A stretch of DNA of 20,153 nucleotides from a virus: IMG/VR virus record IMGVR_UViG_3300021373_001468, positions 1 through 20,153 of that record; one strand, 5' to 3'. How positions within the stretch are numbered: the first letter of the stretch is position 1; each line of letters opens with the position of its first letter. Below the pieces are notes generated by a model that was given only the letters and a program-made list of their open reading frames with translations, did not search any database and was not told the origin of the DNA. This document shows positions 19,922-20,153 of the stretch, in pieces. A program made the position numbers and the translations under genes.

Positions 19922-20153
19922 GTTTTGATTCCCAATCTTCTATTGCTTTTTTGATTGAGTCTTCTGCAAGAACTGAGCAGTGTAGTTTGATTGCAGGTAG
20001 TTCTAATATCTCTGCAATCTCTTTATCTTTAATTTGTTTTGCTTCTTCTATGGTTTTACCTTTGAGTAAATCTACAAATAGTGAACTACTTGCAATTGCA
20101 CTTCCACAACCATAAGTCTTAAACTTTACGTCTACTATCATTTCGTTTTCGTC
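19914..20153 (-). CDS. iscU: IscU/NifU-N Fe-S scaffold, 5' end outside window
   Basis: 79 codons to the window edge; the frame stays open, and comparison with IscU shows about 45-50 N-terminal residues are missing. VKFKTYGCGSAIASSSL and ELPAIKLHCSVLAEDSIKKA are hallmark IscU segments, giving two of the three cluster-ligating Cys (the counterparts of Cys63 and Cys106 in E. coli) and a variant LPPVK chaperone site (LPAIK). The first ligand Cys lies upstream of the window. IscU assembles 2Fe-2S clusters with IscS. An internal ATG near 20141 is not the true start, because homology continues above it. In a phage this would support Fe-S supply during infection. Confidence 0.9.
   Translation of the reverse strand, partial: DENEMIVDVKFKTYGCGSAIASSSLFVDLLKGKTIEEAKQIKDKEIAEILELPAIKLHCSVLAEDSIKKAIEDWESKRV

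Noticed and set aside
1-20153. CRISPR arrays, insertion sequences, integrase or attachment sites, tRNA genes
   Set aside because: No regularly spaced repeats, transposase or integrase motifs, or cloverleaf-like sequences were found on reading both strands.

Overview
The window looks like a segment of an AT-rich, T4-like marine myovirus. Every credible gene is on the minus strand, and genes are packed with 1-50 base overlaps. A diagnostic replication core is present: gp43-type DNA polymerase, UvsX recombinase and gp41 helicase, plus T4-type lysozyme, Hsp20 and several small proteins that resemble conserved marine T4-like phage proteins. Low G+C, an IscU fragment and the gene mix suit a phage of marine proteobacteria (pelagimyophage-like) at least as well as a cyanophage; no photosystem genes are visible. 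The host assignment is inference.

Layout in transcription order (high to low coordinates). 20153-17530: truncated iscU, a CHASE2-class III adenylate cyclase, a secreted/membrane ORF overlapping the cyclase 3' end in another frame, and a 68-residue conserved phage protein. 17529-16111: a promoter with a perfect inverted repeat, a 36-codon ORF, a strongly structured leader RNA, hsp20 and a 2-Cys peroxiredoxin with its own promoter. 16133-13055: a tightly overlapping operon of DNA methyltransferase, GNAT acetyltransferase, unknown protein, lysozyme and two unknown proteins. 13033-7469: replication block (polymerase, SNase-type nuclease, small membrane protein, uvsX, gp41). 7466-4546: a putative DNA-hypermodification glycosyltransferase and a large lipoprotein. 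4507-1: a PNKP-type 3' phosphatase, two small proteins, a KxDG nucleotidyltransferase (ligase-like), an adenylyltransferase-kinase fusion, and a partial conserved structural/unknown protein.

The genes suggest a virus that replicates with its own T4-type machinery, possibly decorates its DNA (methyltransferase, glycosyltransferase), and reprograms a stressed host (Fe-S scaffold, cAMP synthesis, chaperone, peroxide removal). The most interesting proposals are: (1) a dispersed nucleic-acid end-repair set (phosphatase, P-loop kinase, ligase-like enzyme) split differently from T4 Pnkp/Rnl; (2) a phage-borne receptor adenylate cyclase with an overprinted secreted gene; (3) a structured hsp20 leader that could be a riboregulator; (4) promoters placed so that transcription would start at or next to the ATG, suggesting leaderless mRNAs; (5) a clamp-binding-like tail shared by the polymerase and the methyltransferase.

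Two promoter types are visible. One is sigma70-like (TTGACA/TTTACA-17/18-TATAAT). The other is T4-late-like (CATAAATA, ACTAAATA, GATAAATA). All assignments come from reading the sequence; no database search was run.
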